7,179 bases of DNA from Draconibacterium sp. (GCA_030595485.1 JAUVDE010000169.1:1-7179), one strand, 5' to 3'. Counted from the stretch's first letter, positions 1 through 6,348 are shown. A program made the numbers and translations. The notes: generated by a model not told the origin, from the sequence alone.

Positions 1-150
1 TTTTATTCCTACCAAAGTGGTAAAAAGAACAATGACAATGTTGCCCACGACGCACACTTTTTAGGCGCCGTATTTGGTTTTATATTTCCAATTTTATTAA
101 GGCCTAGTTTGTTCGACCAATTCATCGATAATTTGTTTTCATTTTTATAA
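1..150 (+). CDS. Rhomboid-family intramembrane serine protease, C-terminal fragment (5' end outside window)
   Basis: Frame 1 is open from the window edge to a TAA at 148-150 and gives 49 residues. Rhomboids cleave membrane proteins within the bilayer using a Ser/His dyad; the Ser lies in an earlier helix that is not in this window. The fragment contains NVAHDAHFLGAVFGF. This matches the last catalytic helix of rhomboids, an AH..GA..G pattern with the active-site His at codon 55-57 and small residues that pack it against the Ser helix. A hydrophobic stretch (FGFIFPILL) follows, then a short tail. The stop overlaps the next start codon as TAATG, so the downstream class IV enzyme is probably translationally coupled. 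The family call rests on one motif because the rest of the gene is missing. A catalytically dead rhomboid-like protein cannot be excluded without the Ser motif. Confidence 0.72.
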   Translation, partial: FYSYQSGKKNNDNVAHDAHFLGAVFGFIFPILLRPSLFDQFIDNLFSFL

Positions 151-980
151 TGGACTTTCTAATCATAAACGGCGAAGTAGTTTCGAAAAACGAAGCAAAC
201 CTCACAGAATTTGTGTGGAACGAGCCTTTTATTTTAGCACAGAAAGTATGGTTTGGTTTTGGAGGAATTCCACATTTTCAGGCAAATCTGGAATCGATTA
301 AAAAACAACTTAAAACATTGAACTTACCTCTGCCTGACCTTTTTAAAAATGAACGCGAACTATTTCGTTTAACAAAACGCATATTAAATAAGAACAAATT
401 CTATCGCTCGGGATTGGTCAATTACCAGTTTTTTATTTCCAACAAGAACATTAATTACCTAATTACAAACGATGCTTTTGAAGGGTTTAATTTCCCTTTT
501 GGGGAACAAGGATTGTTAGTTAACTTTTCAGCAGTTAAAAAAAATTCGACCTTTAAATTGGGACGATTTAAATACCACAACAACAATTTATGGAATGCCG
601 CAAAGGCGGATGCTCAGAATCTTAAACTTGGTGGCTCAATTCTCTTAAATGAAAAAGAAAATATTTGTGAAGGAATTGCATCGAATCTATTTCTGATAAA
701 AGATGGCGTGCTAATTACTCCATCGCTAGAAACAGGATGTTATGAAGATATACTTCGTCCTGTAATTTTAAAATTGGCAAAAAACCTTGATCTTAAAACC
801 ATTGAAGTGCCGGAAATTGCGAAAGAGCATATTTTAGAAATGGATGAAGTATTTTTTGCCAGCGAAGAACATGGAATTCAATGGGTTTTGGGAGTTGACA
901 AAAAACGTTTTGTGCATGAATACTCAGAAAAAATATACTACGAACTTAATGACTATTTGAAAAGTAAGGTTAGCGAATAA
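150..980 (+). CDS. Divergent class IV PLP-dependent enzyme (aminotransferase / 4-amino-4-deoxychorismate lyase-like)
   Basis: A 276-residue protein, the usual length for fold-type IV PLP enzymes (D-amino acid and branched-chain aminotransferases, and PabC, which makes p-aminobenzoate for folate). The C-terminal half carries the family signature: candidate Schiff-base lysine K141 in FKYHNNNLW, an A..K.DA helix (residues 150-155), E174 at the site that contacts the PLP ring nitrogen in EGIASNLF, the TPSLETGC loop (190-197) with R203, and DEVFFASEEHGIQWV near the C-terminus. The K141-to-E174 spacing of 33 is close to the 34 in E. coli IlvE. Several cofactor-binding positions are non-standard: no HL.RL arginine in the N-terminal domain, Asn in place of the Tyr after the lysine, and DILR in place of GITR. 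The ATG overlaps the rhomboid stop. A PabC-like role is possible, but substrate and reaction (transaminase or lyase) cannot be read from the sequence. Confidence 0.8.
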   Translation: MDFLIINGEVVSKNEANLTEFVWNEPFILAQKVWFGFGGIPHFQANLESIKKQLKTLNLPLPDLFKNERELFRLTKRILNKNKFYRSGLVNYQFFISNKNINYLITNDAFEGFNFPFGEQGLLVNFSAVKKNSTFKLGRFKYHNNNLWNAAKADAQNLKLGGSILLNEKENICEGIASNLFLIKDGVLITPSLETGCYEDILRPVILKLAKNLDLKTIEVPEIAKEHILEMDEVFFASEEHGIQWVLGVDKKRFVHEYSEKIYYELNDYLKSKVSE

Positions 981-1007
981 AACTGTGACTGAGACCGATA
1001 CTATCTA

Positions 1008-1598
1008 CTAATTAAGAGATGGATTTTCGGGGAAGTTTTCCCAAACGGAATAACGTGAGCCTGCTTTCTTTACAAAATCAACCCACGACGATTCGCTTAA
1101 ATCACGCATGACAGCTTCTTGAGCAACATCGGTTACCAACCACGAATCTTCTTTTAATTCGCTTTCTAACTGACCGGCATCCCAACCCGAGTATCCGAGA
1201 AAAAAGCGGATTTCGGCAGGATTTATTTTTCCCAATCGCACATCACGTTTCAATATTTCAAAATCGCCTCCCCAATACAAATCATCAAGAACGTGGATAC
1301 TTCCGGGCAACTTATCGCCAAGTTTGTGTAAAAAATAGATCGAATCGGTTGCAACCGGTCCTCCTAAATACACCTCTGAATCAAAATCAGGAAAGTCTGG
1401 AAATACATCTTGAATTGGAAAATCTACTTTTTTATTCAAAATAAAACCGACTGCACCTTTTTCGTTGTAAGTAACCAAAAACACAACCGAACGATTAAAA
1501 TATTCACCCGACAAAAAAGGTTCAGCAATTAAAATGCGTCCCGTTTTAGGTGCAATATTATTCGTTCTAATTTTGAATATGTCAAGATTCTCACTCAT
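1008..1598 (-). CDS. yqgE: YqgE/AlgH family protein (UPF0301, DUF179)
   Basis: A 196-residue protein with the conserved blocks of the YqgE/AlgH family in order: GRILIAEPFL (20-29), FNRSVVFL (34-41), GAVGFILNK (48-56), YLGGPV (77-82), an invariant-type H91, LYWGGD (107-112), RFFLGYSGWDAGQLESEL (131-148), W153, and the C-terminal FPENPSLN. Length is normal for the family (about 185-200). It is presumably cytoplasmic, with no signal peptide or membrane segment. The biochemical role is poorly defined. AlgH was named for an effect on alginate regulation in Pseudomonas, and that role should not be transferred to this organism. The gene is convergent with the class IV enzyme gene, 27 bp away, with no clear terminator between them. 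Upstream lie its own probable promoter and a palindromic element that separates it from the division gene. Confidence 0.93.
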   Translation of the reverse strand: MSENLDIFKIRTNNIAPKTGRILIAEPFLSGEYFNRSVVFLVTYNEKGAVGFILNKKVDFPIQDVFPDFPDFDSEVYLGGPVATDSIYFLHKLGDKLPGSIHVLDDLYWGGDFEILKRDVRLGKINPAEIRFFLGYSGWDAGQLESELKEDSWLVTDVAQEAVMRDLSESSWVDFVKKAGSRYSVWENFPENPSLN

Positions 1599-1606
1599 TC
1601 TACAAG

Positions 1607-1636
1607 CAATATAAGAAATTTAAACTATCATTCAAA
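1607..1636 (-). promoter_or_regulatory. Possible Bacteroidota-type promoter for yqgE
   Basis: On the minus strand, TTTG (plus coordinates 1633-1636) is followed after 19 bp by TATATTG (1607-1613), an imperfect -7 box that lacks one T of TAnnTTTG. The spacing fits the Bacteroidota consensus. The box ends only 8 bp before the ATG, so a transcript from it would be nearly leaderless. It is weak, and this AT-rich stretch could produce such a match by chance. Confidence 0.28.
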
Positions 1637-1691
1637 TAGTTATTGTAAGCTTAATATTTATTAACGGTAATCTTTAAAGAATGTTTTATTG

Positions 1692-1852
1692 AGTGTTGTG
1701 TTATGCCTGAAATAGCTTATAGGATGCAATTATTTTGGATTTTTGCAAGGCGAAAAATATGCGCATAGCATATTTCTGTAAATATTTTTAAACAAATCAA
1801 AAATTCAAAAGAATAATTCTGTTGTAAGTTAAAGCAGGCGTGACTCAACACT
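1692..1852. mobile_element. MITE-like palindromic element with imperfect terminal inverted repeats
   Basis: An 18-bp left end (1692-1709, AGTGTTGTGTTATGCCTG) matches the reverse complement of the right end (1835-1852, CAGGCGTGACTCAACACT) at 15 of 18 positions. Inward, the arms stay partly complementary: CTTA near 1716-1719 matches the opposite arm near 1824-1827, and AATTATT plus a GGATTTTTG/CAAAAATTC segment recur. Near the centre is a perfect 8-bp stem, AAATATGC/GCATATTT (1755-1762 with 1768-1775, 5-nt loop). The whole therefore folds as a long interrupted hairpin. There is no open reading frame inside. An ATT flanks each side (1688-1690 and 1853-1855), which could be a 3-bp target duplication but is short enough to be chance. 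The right end overlaps the stop codon of the division gene. A non-mobile hairpin acting as terminator or mRNA stabiliser is the alternative. Confidence 0.5.
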
Positions 1853-2159
1853 ATTCTTCTTCAACAACAATAAAAACGTCTTCGTTGGGCTTTGACATAT
1901 AATATTGTTCGCGGGCAAATTTCTCCAGTTCTTCTTTGCCAGCACTCAAATCTTCCAATTTTTGTTTGTCCGATTCAATGCGTTCGTTGTAGTATTCTTT
2001 TTGTTGAATTAGGTCGTGAAGTTGTTGTTTGCTTTCGGTGTGTGCAACAATGCTGTTCTCGTCGAAAAAGATAATCCAGGTTAAAAACAAAACGATAGCA
2101 ATAACAAATTTGTTTCCTACAATTTTGAAAACACCCGATTCCATAATTTTCTTTTTCAT
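1851..2159 (-). CDS. Septum formation initiator family protein (FtsB/DivIC-like)
   Basis: A 102-residue bitopic membrane protein. It has a short basic N-terminus, one membrane segment at about residues 18-32 (FVIAIVLFLTWIIFF), then a predicted coiled coil at about 40-80 rich in Gln, Glu, Lys and Leu. The family hallmark follows: LEKFAREQYYMSKPNEDVFIVVEE, with A82-R83-E84, Y86 and M88. In the divisome such proteins pair with an FtsL-type partner through the coiled coil and activate septal wall synthesis (FtsQLB in E. coli). FtsB and DivIC cannot be separated on this evidence. Size and architecture are normal. The ATG at 2157-2159 is preferred because a good -7 box lies about 18 bp upstream; an in-frame Met6 is a less likely start. 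The TAG stop (1851-1853) overlaps the end of the palindromic element. Downstream of pruA but separated by a terminator, so it is probably transcribed independently. Confidence 0.88.
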   Translation of the reverse strand: MKKKIMESGVFKIVGNKFVIAIVLFLTWIIFFDENSIVAHTESKQQLHDLIQQKEYYNERIESDKQKLEDLSAGKEELEKFAREQYYMSKPNEDVFIVVEEE

Positions 2160-2176
2160 TCTAACTGATTATGAAA

Positions 2177-2184
2177 CAAAAGTA
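2177..2184 (-). promoter_or_regulatory. Bacteroidota -7 promoter box for the FtsB/DivIC-like gene
   Basis: On the minus strand the sequence is TACTTTTG, an exact match to the Bacteroidota -7 consensus TAnnTTTG, ending 17 bp before the ATG. A TTTG lies 14 bp upstream (2199-2202), at the end of the U-tract of the preceding terminator. That spacing is shorter than usual, so the -33 element is doubtful. The predicted leader is only about 10 nt. Confidence 0.5.
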
Positions 2185-2199
2185 GGCATCTTAAAGCGC

Positions 2200-2237
2200 A
2201 AAAAAAAGAGGAGCTGAAATAAATCAACTCCCCTTTT
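2200..2237 (-). terminator. Intrinsic terminator of pruA
   Basis: Read on the minus strand, a GC-containing stem forms between 2224-2231 and 2210-2217 (eight pairs including one G-U, 6-nt loop), extended past one mismatch by an outer pair (2233/2208). Eight consecutive U residues follow (plus-strand A at 2200-2207). It begins about 20 bp after the pruA stop and lies before the promoter of the division gene, so it should insulate the two transcripts. Confidence 0.85.
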
Positions 2238-2257
2238 CAACAAAATATTTTTAAAAT

Positions 2258-3895
2258 CTATTCTGCATCCGGAGCAAAGTTCGGATACGTATAGGTTTCT
2301 GATGGTACAAAAGTTTCTTTAATTGTACGAATTGAAGTCCAACGCAAGAAATTGAAGATTGAGCCCGCTTTATCGTCGGTACCTGAACCACGAGAACCAC
2401 CAAATGGCTGCTGACCAACAACAGCTCCGGTTGGCTTATCGTTAATGTAGAAGTTACCTGCACAGTTTTCAAGGCGTTTTGTAATTTTCTCAATGTTATA
2501 ACGGTTTTGAGAAAGCACAGCACCTGTTAATGCATAAATCGAAGTTTTATCTAGAATATCGAGTGTTTCATCCATTTTCTCATCTTCGTAAACATAGATG
2601 GTTAAAACAGGTCCGAATAATTCTTCTTCCATGGTAACGTAATCAGGTTTTTTAGCCAAAATTACAGTTGGCTCAATAAAGTAACCTACCGATTTATCGC
2701 AGTTTCCACCAAAGATAACTTCAGCATCTTCGTCTTCTTTTGCCTGGTCGATAAAACCTTTTAATTTATCAAATGAAGGTTCGTCGATTACGGCATTAAT
2801 GAAGTTGGTGAAATCTTCCGGTGGTCCCATTTTAACGGTAGCCAACTCTCTTCCAAAGTTTTCTTTTACTTCAGCCCAAATACTTTTGGGAAGATAAACA
2901 CGTGAAGCAGCTGAACATTTTTGTCCCTGATACTCGAATGCACCGCGTAACATGGCAATTGCCAAAACTTGTGGGTCAACAGTGTTGTCGGCAAAGATAA
3001 AGTCTTTACCACCTGTTTCGCCAACAATACGAGGGTACGATTTATATTTGTAAATGTTATCGCCAATTGTTTTCCAGATACTTTGGAATACTCCAGTAGA
3101 ACCAGTGAAGTGAATACCTGTAAAATCGGGATGCGTTAAAACGACATCAGCCACAACAGGACCCGAAGCGTAAACCAAGTTAATAACACCATCAGGAAGA
3201 CCAGCTTCTCTGAAAAGCTCCATAATAACACCAGCCGAGTAAACAGCAGTTTTCGAAGGTTTCCAAACAACAACGTTACCCATAAGTGCAGGAGCCGCAG
3301 GAAGGTTACCAGCAATTGAAGTAAAGTTAAATGGTGTCAATGCAAATACAAATCCTTCCAAAGGACGGAATTCGTTGTAGTTCCACATTCCCGGAGCCGA
3401 TTCGGGTTGAATTTTGTAAATGTCAGTCATTACCTGAACACCAAAACGGAAAAAGTCAGCCATTTCGCAAGCAGCATCAATTTCGGCCTGAAATGCATTT
3501 TTCGACTGCCCTAACATAGTTGAAGCGTTAATTCTTGCACGGTAAGGTCCGGCTAATAAATCAGCAGCTCTCAAAAAGATGGCAGCACGATGTTGCCAAC
3601 CCATATTTGCCCATTTTTCTTTGGCTTCCAAAGCAGCGTCAATTGCCATCTCAACATGACTTGCATCGCCTTGGTTGTAATACCCTAAAGTATGTGCAAT
3701 CTCGTGCGGAGGAAACATACGCTCCTTACGGTCGGTATAAACATCGTTTCCACCAATAACCATTGGCTGGTCGATTTCTTCCGAACGCATTTCTGCAATC
3801 GTTGCTTTTAACTCAATTCTTTCCGGTGATCCCGGAGCAAAACTTTTTACTGGCTCATTTTTGGCAACCGGTACATTAAAAATTCCTTTTGGCAT
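2258..3895 (-). CDS. pruA: L-glutamate gamma-semialdehyde dehydrogenase (1-pyrroline-5-carboxylate dehydrogenase)
   Basis: A 545-residue aldehyde dehydrogenase of the eukaryote-like single-domain P5CDH type. It oxidises glutamate semialdehyde, which is in equilibrium with pyrroline-5-carboxylate, to glutamate using NAD+. This is the second step of proline breakdown, in the cytoplasm. All catalytic elements are visible: PFNFTS with oxyanion-hole N190, KPS lysine K212 for NAD, the FTGSTG cofactor loop (263-268), general base E293 in VGETGGKD, nucleophile C327 in YQGQKCSAASR, and EELFGP (424-429) for the nicotinamide ribose. The N-terminal VPVAKNEPVKSFAPGSPER is typical of this branch and differs from the bifunctional PutA. 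The length is full and there is no frameshift. Proline dehydrogenase, the first enzyme, is not in the window. The gene stands alone with its own promoter and terminator and is divergent from the sensor kinase. Confidence 0.96.
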   Translation of the reverse strand: MPKGIFNVPVAKNEPVKSFAPGSPERIELKATIAEMRSEEIDQPMVIGGNDVYTDRKERMFPPHEIAHTLGYYNQGDASHVEMAIDAALEAKEKWANMGWQHRAAIFLRAADLLAGPYRARINASTMLGQSKNAFQAEIDAACEMADFFRFGVQVMTDIYKIQPESAPGMWNYNEFRPLEGFVFALTPFNFTSIAGNLPAAPALMGNVVVWKPSKTAVYSAGVIMELFREAGLPDGVINLVYASGPVVADVVLTHPDFTGIHFTGSTGVFQSIWKTIGDNIYKYKSYPRIVGETGGKDFIFADNTVDPQVLAIAMLRGAFEYQGQKCSAASRVYLPKSIWAEVKENFGRELATVKMGPPEDFTNFINAVIDEPSFDKLKGFIDQAKEDEDAEVIFGGNCDKSVGYFIEPTVILAKKPDYVTMEEELFGPVLTIYVYEDEKMDETLDILDKTSIYALTGAVLSQNRYNIEKITKRLENCAGNFYINDKPTGAVVGQQPFGGSRGSGTDDKAGSIFNFLRWTSIRTIKETFVPSETYTYPNFAPDAE

Positions 3896-3929
3896 AATAT
3901 TTCTTTTTAAAATGTAGTTTCATTTTCTG

Positions 3930-3957
3930 CAAATCTAAATAATCACACCTGAGCAAA
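3930..3957 (-). promoter_or_regulatory. pruA: Probable pruA promoter (Bacteroidota type)
   Basis: On the minus strand, TAGATTTG (3930-3937) matches the -7 consensus TAnnTTTG exactly, and a TTTG (3954-3957) stands 16 bp upstream as a candidate -33 element, slightly closer than usual. Transcription would start near 3923 and give a leader of roughly 28 nt that is A-rich just before the ATG. One copy of the AGGTGTGATT motif lies in the spacer, so a protein bound there would compete with RNA polymerase. Confidence 0.5.
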
Positions 3958-4026
3958 TCATAACAAAAATCAGGCTGAGAAAAAATTATAATAGATTAAC
4001 TGATTAGTTGTTAGCAAGGTGTGATT
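3941..4026. repeat. Inverted pair of AGGTGTGATT motifs in the divergent pruA/kinase promoter region
   Basis: AATCACACCT at 3941-3950 and AGGTGTGATT at 4017-4026 are exact reverse complements over 10 bp, separated by 66 bp. Each copy, read in its own direction, is preceded by a similar GC-containing lead (GCTC and GCA) and followed by TAGAT, after three extra bases in the pruA-side copy. The pair may be two operator half-sites for a regulator, or the trace of an inverted promoter duplication. The spacing is too long for a simple hairpin terminator. Confidence 0.4.
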
Positions 4027-4152
4027 TAGATCATAAAAACCAAACAAATATCAGTTTTACTGGAAGCTATAATTTCCCATTATGATAATTTTTGAAGTAA
4101 AAAACGATCGTATTGGCGGTTCAAAGCGCATTTTTAATATTTTTACAAAGCA

Positions 4153-6231
4153 TTGGCAAGTCTTTTTAAAATATTAGCCGGAAAATATTGGGCTGCAGAA
4201 TCAGAAAACAAACAAAAGCAGCTTTTTCAGCTTTTGATTATATGGTTTATAATTGGAAGTCTGAGCCTTGTTTTGGGCATTATCCATCTAACAAATCCAA
4301 GTCCTCAGTCATGTATTATTTGCGATTTCTTGGTGATTGTGATTGCTATTATGGCAGGGGTTTGCACCTTAAATTCAAAAAGTAATTGTGCACTAAACCT
4401 TGCATTCTCAGTCCCTGTATTAAATTATGCATTTTATATTTCTGAATTTAGTCCATACCTCGCTCCCATCGACACCATTTATTTTGCAACGTGGTGGTAC
4501 ATTGCCGGCTTAGTTTATCTCTACTTTTATTCGAAAAGTGATAGCCGGATTGTTCTTTTTGGTTTGGTTTCCCTCATAGGCATATCCTACCATTTATATC
4601 TGAGCGACCATTTAGTTGATTCGTTTACCTTTTTCGAACCATTTGTAGTCAATCCGCTACTTGTGTTTATCCTGTTTTTCCTTGCCACATTCTATATGCG
4701 GAAAAAATATGCAACTGTGGTTGAAGAGCTGGAAAACAGTTTGAGACAAAATAATGAAAGTATAAATCGTGTTATTCAGAATTCATCGTTTTTAGTTACG
4801 CGTCTGGTTACCGAACGCGATGAAGATGGAAATGTGGTTAAATTAATAGTCGACAAAGTAAACAATGCTTTCGAATCAGCTTTTAAACTCAATCTTTATG
4901 AAGTTCAAGGACAGGAGGCCGGCTATATTTACGACCTTATTTTTAAAGGTAAATTTGACATTAACAAAACGGTTCTGTTCAACAAAAAGAAAGTAAACGA
5001 ATTTCATGCACGCAACCTCGACAAGTGGTATAAAGTTCTTGTGCTGAATCCGAATTATAACACCTATTATATAGTTTTAGAAGATATTACAAAAACAAAA
5101 AAGAAAATTGCTGAACTGGAAGCAAATAAGCGTCGTTACAAAGTATTGCTGGAAGCTATTCCCGACATATTTTTTGTGATTGATAAGGATGGCATTTATG
5201 AAGATTTTGTAATTAAAGAAAGTGACCTCTTTAAAATAGAGGATGCTAACATTATTGGAAGTTCGATATACGACGCTGGTTTTCCTGAAGGAATGGCCAA
5301 TAAAATTAAGTCGTGTATTCAGAATTGTATAAAGAACAACTCGATTGAGACTATTGAATACTCATTAAATACACCTAATGGTACGTTTCTATTTGAAATG
5401 AGATTGGCAAAGTTAAGTGCTCACTCAGTTATATCGGTGGCACGTGACATTACGCAACGCAAAACAGCAGAATTTGGTCTTGAAAAAGCCTTGGTACGTG
5501 CCGAAGAATCAGACCGTTTAAAGTCTGCTTTCCTATCAAATCTTTCGCACGAAATTCGTACACCAATGAATATCATTACCAACTTCACGCGAATGTTGGC
5601 TGACGATTCGATGGAAAGTATGGAGCGATTGGAGCTTACCGATGCCATTACCCAGAACGGCCAGCAGCTAATCAATATGATTGACAATACGATTCATCTT
5701 TCGAAAATTGAAACCGAAGCTGTGACTCTAAAAAATAATTACTGCAAAATTAACCCGTTGATGCGGGATATTTACAACGCTTATTTCTCTACTCTGCCCG
5801 ATTCAAAAGACTTGGATATAAAATTAAATATAGATGTTGCCAATTCAGAGTTTGGTTTCGACACAGACAATGACTTATTAAAAGAAGCACTTACCATTTT
5901 AGTTGATAACGCAGTTAAATTTACTCCAAGTGGCTTAATTAATTTTGGTTATGAAATGATTCGAAACGACCAGATAAAATTTTTCGTAAAAGATACAGGA
6001 GTTGGAATCCCGAAAGATGATTTTGACAATATCTTCAGCCGATTCTATCGGGTGCAGAATTCAATAAACCAATCGACCTCAGGCTCTGGAATTGGATTAC
6101 CCATCGCACAACATTATATTTCACTGTTGGGAGGTGAGTTGGAATTCGACTCTAATGTGGATAAAGGAAGTGAGTTCTGGTTTATTCTTCCATTCAAAGA
6201 AGGACGTGGCTATATGAAAATTGTAAGCTAA
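4153..6231 (+). CDS. Orphan membrane-bound sensor histidine kinase with two PAS-like domains
   Basis: A 692-residue kinase. About six membrane segments lie between residues 24 and 182, followed by a short coiled linker. A weak PAS-like domain (about 205-313) ends in VLEDITKTKKKI, and a clearer PAS domain (about 327-436) ends in VARDITQRKTAE. HisKA comes next, with phospho-acceptor H466 in LSNLSHEIRTPMN. The HATPase part has N586 (VDNAVKFTPSG), D614-T-G-V-G618, F627 to F631 (IFSRFYR) and SGSGIGLPIAQ (643-653). All catalytic boxes are intact, so it should autophosphorylate. There is no receiver, HPt or output domain and no regulator gene alongside. The membrane and PAS regions could sense a membrane or internal signal; the ligand is unknown. 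The start is the TTG at 4153: the frame closes at a TAA just upstream (4135-4137), and the first in-frame ATG (residue 67) would remove membrane segments. The exact start is uncertain. Confidence 0.9.
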   Translation: MASLFKILAGKYWAAESENKQKQLFQLLIIWFIIGSLSLVLGIIHLTNPSPQSCIICDFLVIVIAIMAGVCTLNSKSNCALNLAFSVPVLNYAFYISEFSPYLAPIDTIYFATWWYIAGLVYLYFYSKSDSRIVLFGLVSLIGISYHLYLSDHLVDSFTFFEPFVVNPLLVFILFFLATFYMRKKYATVVEELENSLRQNNESINRVIQNSSFLVTRLVTERDEDGNVVKLIVDKVNNAFESAFKLNLYEVQGQEAGYIYDLIFKGKFDINKTVLFNKKKVNEFHARNLDKWYKVLVLNPNYNTYYIVLEDITKTKKKIAELEANKRRYKVLLEAIPDIFFVIDKDGIYEDFVIKESDLFKIEDANIIGSSIYDAGFPEGMANKIKSCIQNCIKNNSIETIEYSLNTPNGTFLFEMRLAKLSAHSVISVARDITQRKTAEFGLEKALVRAEESDRLKSAFLSNLSHEIRTPMNIITNFTRMLADDSMESMERLELTDAITQNGQQLINMIDNTIHLSKIETEAVTLKNNYCKINPLMRDIYNAYFSTLPDSKDLDIKLNIDVANSEFGFDTDNDLLKEALTILVDNAVKFTPSGLINFGYEMIRNDQIKFFVKDTGVGIPKDDFDNIFSRFYRVQNSINQSTSGSGIGLPIAQHYISLLGGELEFDSNVDKGSEFWFILPFKEGRGYMKIVS

Positions 6232-6266
6232 AATCTTTGTGCCCCAATTGAACAGACTAAATTACC

Positions 6267-6325
6267 TTTTCAATCAACAACACAATTGCAGAACAAATAC
6301 AGACATTTGTTGTTTTGATTGAAAA
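6267..6325. repeat. AT-rich inverted repeat between the kinase and the beta-barrel gene
   Basis: TTTTCAATCAA (6267-6277) pairs with TTGATTGAAAA (6315-6325), and after a 2-nt bulge CAACA (6278-6282) pairs with TGTTG (6308-6312). This gives about 16 base pairs around a 25-nt loop. No T-run follows on the plus strand and the stem is AT-rich, so it is not a typical intrinsic terminator. It could slow transcription after the kinase, or act as a regulator-binding palindrome just upstream of the outer-membrane gene's promoter. Confidence 0.4.
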
Positions 6326-6348
6326 TATACGAAACAAGTACTATATTG
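6319..6348 (+). promoter_or_regulatory. Possible promoter of the beta-barrel protein gene
   Basis: TTG (6319-6321) is followed after 20 bp by TATATTG (6342-6348), one T short of the Bacteroidota -7 consensus TAnnTTTG. A start near 6355 would give a leader of about 50 nt that is very A-rich before the ATG. The -33 triplet overlaps the right arm of the inverted repeat. The match is weak in an AT-rich background. Confidence 0.32.

Noticed and set aside
981..1007. Terminator between the convergent class IV enzyme and yqgE genes
   Set aside because: The 27-bp gap shows no stem followed by a T-run in either direction.
1755..1775. Central hairpin AAATATGC/GCATATTT as an independent terminator
   Set aside because: The stem is AT-rich and not followed by a clean U-tract on either strand; it is better explained as part of the larger palindromic element.
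1892..2217. Plus-strand open frames opposite the FtsB/DivIC-like gene
   Set aside because: They are antisense to a recognisable gene, contain no family motifs, and have compositions expected of a reversed coiled coil.
2251..3759. Several short open frames in other frames and on the other strand within pruA
   Set aside because: PruA is full length with every catalytic motif; the others are shadows without starts, motifs or spacing that would support translation.
4086..4094. TAATTTTTG as a kinase promoter box
   Set aside because: It has one extra base relative to TAnnTTTG and no suitable upstream TTG at normal spacing was found, so no promoter was called for the kinase.
5421..5687. 88-codon minus-strand frame inside the kinase gene
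   Set aside because: It lies opposite the conserved HisKA region, so the frame is a by-product of strong coding constraint on the other strand.
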